Source: Tolypeutes matacus (Eukaryota > Chordata > Mammalia > Cingulata > Chlamyphoridae). From it: DNA of 64,000 bases. The stretch spans positions 1,335,150 through 1,399,149 of the forward strand of contig JAKSZT010040190.1 in the NCBI GenBank assembly GCA_026826555.1. Direction: 5' to 3'. The translations under genes and the position numbers were made by a program. Below the pieces are notes generated by a model, which was not told where the DNA came from, did no database searches, and worked only from the letters and a program-made list of their open reading frames with translations. Positions within the stretch are counted from its first letter, which is position 1. Every line of letters begins with the position of its first letter. Shown here in pieces: positions 61,570 to 64,000 of this stretch.

Positions 61570-62110
61570 CATCCATCCATCCATTCAGCAAATAAATACT
61601 CAGTGAGCCTCGAGTATGTGCCTCGTTTTAGAAGCTATGAACTAAACCGTCGTGAAAAAAGGCAAAAATTCCTTTGTCTATCTGGTAGGTAGAAAATAAA
61701 GTAAATTTTACGGTATGTCAGAAGGAACTAACTGCTTAAGAAGAAAAACACAAAGCAAAAAAGGGGTGGGGTCTGTGTTTTTTAAGGGAGGGTGTCGTTG
61801 TCACCATGAGCCACCATTGTGATAAGATAATATAAGAGCCACAGATGTGGCTACACAAAGGAGGAGACTGAAGAAGGCAAGAGACCTTAGGGAATATCTG
61901 GAGAAAGAGTTTTATGGGCATAGGAAAGAAAAATTGCAAAAGCCTGAGATTGGAGGGTTCTGAAAAACTGCAAAGAAGGCTCAGAGGAGGAGGGTATGTG
62001 GTGTGGAGTGGGGAAGGAAGTGTGTGTGTGGGAAGGTGTCCTGCAGATCTACCAGCGTCTGGTGGGAGATGCTACAGAGCGCGTTTAGTCCATACCTAGG
62101 TCCACATTAT
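61570..62110 (-). mobile_element. L2-like repeat, minus strand
   Basis: 'ccattcagcaaataaatactcagtgagcct...gtatgtgcc' (in parts) is the reversed L2 3' end. Purine-rich sequence with 'aaaattgcaaaagcctgag' follows, parallel to the repeat at 56.45 kb. Confidence 0.55.
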
Positions 62111-62114
62111 CAGC

Positions 62115-62930
62115 CCCTTTGGACCACCATGTAAACTCAGCAAGCTAGTGGGGCCTTGATGAAAGAGGAGCTGCAGGTCCTGGGGGCAGTAAGGGCAGGA
62201 GTGGCTGAGGAAGATGGTACCTGGTGAAGGCCGCCTTCCAGGATAAAAGAGGGGCAGCAGAGACCCAGAAACTACAAACCATGGCAGCAGGGACTCTTAT
62301 CCTAGGCCCGAGCCCTAAAATCCAATGCCCACGTGTCTATGCCTAGGCGTCCAGCTGTGGCTCTGTTACCCGGCAAGAGCTCGCTGCCCCAGGCACACAG
62401 AGGCCGACACTATGACGTGAGGTTTCGTAAGAGAAGAGTTTTGTTGTGAGGTGGACCTACAAGGAGACAGGAGGCAAGGCTCAAATCTGTTTCCCTGATC
62501 CAGAGCTAAGGGAGATTTTATGGGAACTGGAGGTCTAATTTGTCCTAATTTGACTGGTTAAGTAGAAAATAGTCTATATATGGCAGCGTAGACTTTTGGC
62601 CGAATATTCTTTATTGATGGACCTCTCCCATTTGATTTGCTGCCCACAGTTCTTGGTCCCTGCAGTTTTGGTTCCTGATGTTTCTGCACATGCCTGAGTT
62701 ATATAACTTGTGATTTACCCTTGGCTGTCCGCAAAATGAGCTGAGGACAATTTCTTGGATAAGAAGCTCTTGTTAAGCTACTTGTAGTCTGCCCAATCGC
62801 AGGTCCAGCTCTTTCATTGTTCCTCACCACGTGTTCAGAACTACTGCTCTAGACCTGAAGGGCAGATGGTCCCAAGCTTTAGATCAGAATCCTTGGCATT
62901 GAACAGCCAAAAACAAGACCAAAAAAACCC
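62115..62930. other. Intergenic DNA without recognised gene
   Basis: No protein-like frame. 62415-62560 has an LTR-like flavour ('gagttttgttgtgagg') but no termini were found. Confidence 0.3.
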
Positions 62931-62934
62931 AGAA

Positions 62935-63350
62935 AACAACAACAAATCAATTTTATTGCTACATATTAATAAAGCGTACAATCCATCCAAAGTGAACAAT
63001 CACAGTGGATTTGGTATAATCACATATTTGTGCACTCATCACTTCCATCATTATTAGAGCATTTTCATTATTTCAATAATTAAAAAACAGCAAACAAAAG
63101 ATTCATCCTCTCTCAATCTCTCTGTGCTGCCCATACTTGTACATAGCTGCTCTTTCTGGTTATTCTTGCATATTTATTTATTTTAAAGCAGTTTTATTGA
63201 GATGTAGTCACAGAGCATACAATCTATCCAAAGTAAATAAGTGGCTTTTAGTATCATCACAATGTTGTGCATCCATCACCACAAAAAATTTTAGGTCAAT
63301 TTCATTGCTCAAAAAAAAACTTCACACCCTTACAATAGTTAACTTTTAAA
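62935..63350 (-). mobile_element. Two L1-type 3' ends, minus strand
   Basis: 62948-63070 and 63180-63310 both show the reversed L1M 3' pattern ('ttttattg...', 'cgtacaatccatccaaagtgaac' and 'agcatacaatctatccaaagtaaat', then 'catcacttcc'/'catccatcaccac'). They may be two insertions or an internal duplication. Confidence 0.65.
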
Positions 63351-63835
63351 GACATGTTTACCTTCTGTTTTTTTGGCCCTTTTGTTTGTACTCAAGAGTT
63401 GAGCAGCAAACTCCATTAAAAAGAAAAGGACTTGAAGGGGGAAATTGTGCATCATAGAAAACCTATAGTAGGCTCTTCTGTCTCACCTAATTTTGATTCT
63501 TTGGGAGCCATTTTACAACTCTGCAAATCGGAGAATTGCAGATACTGCTAACAATGCCAAAGAACTCGAGTCCATAAACATGCAAGTTAATTCTGTCTGG
63601 TGATGGGACATCTTCCTCCCCAACACCCCCCATGTCCCCCCCCACCCCTCACCCACTCTCGTGGGAAAAAGTTTGTCCTCAGGTACACATTCATTTCAAT
63701 ATTCCTGATCTCGAAATGCATCCGTTCTTTTCATTCTTCTTTTTCCTGTAATAACATCTCAGAAGGAAAATCTTTTAACACGGGTCCTTTTTCTCTGGGC
63801 ATGAAGGTCATGGTTTTATCTTGTACTGGAAATCA
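63351..63835. other. Intergenic DNA without recognised gene
   Basis: Unmatched, moderate GC. C-rich tract at 63620-63655. Confidence 0.35.
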
Positions 63836-63839
63836 TCTT

Positions 63840-64000
63840 TTAAGGAGACCTTTGCGCTTGATTCCACCAGCGCCCCTCTCCAGCCCCAGCCCCCCGGCCT
63901 CCCCCCTCCTCTGGGGTGAGACGTGGGGTGGGCAGAGAGCCGGGCCCCACCGCGTCCTCCCCCTCCCGCCCCCGGCCCCGGCGCTCTCCCGCGTCCCCCC
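63840..64000. promoter_or_regulatory. Very GC-rich edge, possible CpG island start
   Basis: The last 160 bp turn abruptly C/G-rich, with several CG dinucleotides in the final 60 bp, and are cut by the window end. May mark a promoter just outside. C-runs and not CpG dominate, so the call is tentative. Confidence 0.4.

Overview
This is a window of mammalian nuclear DNA dominated by transposable elements, with two intact single-exon olfactory receptor (OR) genes, both on the minus strand. The tRNA-derived SINEs (conserved head with the GTGGCTCA box A and GGTTCRAWTCC box B, a 'gtgcctcct' joint, then A-rich tails) are of the DAS-SINE type I know from Xenarthra (armadillos, sloths, anteaters). The L1 elements carry the long 3' UTR I associate with the same group. 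A xenarthran source, armadillo or sloth, is therefore my best guess, but it rests on recognition of repeats and not on a search.

Layout. 1-5.7 kb: degraded LTR-retrotransposon-like material, an LTR-like unit with TATA and polyadenylation signal, and a MaLR-like LTR at 4479-4914. 5.78-6.72 kb: OR2B-family receptor (OR2B6/OR2B2-like). 6.8-12.5 kb: MIR, SINEs and unmatched AT-rich DNA. 12.56-24.56 kb: a nested LINE block. An older L1 (12.56-15.42 kb) is interrupted by a nearly complete but dead L1 of about 9 kb (15.43-24.48 kb), and SINEs are inserted in both. 24.9-29.4 kb: SINEs and an L2. 29.54-30.48 kb: OR2W-family receptor. 30.5-39.4 kb: mostly unmatched AT-rich DNA with MIR and L1 fragments. 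39.4-45.5 kb: a SINE, a 38-bp minisatellite, a third L1 interrupted by an LTR, and tandem duplications. 46.4-47.3 kb: a GC-richer region with an LTR-like minus-strand promoter architecture. 48-53 kb: several MIRs. 53.15-53.73 kb: a CpG island, followed at once by a 5'-truncated L1 with clean target-site duplications. 54.7-63.8 kb: ancient L2, MIR and hAT remnants in AT-rich DNA. From about 63.84 kb the sequence turns very GC-rich up to the window edge, possibly the start of another CpG island.

The two receptors are 22.8 kb apart in the same orientation. Both are 313 residues, and both have a convincing splice acceptor just upstream of the start codon, as expected for OR genes with spliced non-coding leader exons. 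An OR2B next to an OR2W resembles the OR cluster of the extended MHC region (human 6p22), where nearby OR2W members are pseudogenes. I found no other protein-coding gene, no credible tRNA/rRNA gene and no new biological system. The best second-look items are the intact OR2W gene, the nested and precisely bounded retrotransposon insertions, and a few unusual tandem repeats.
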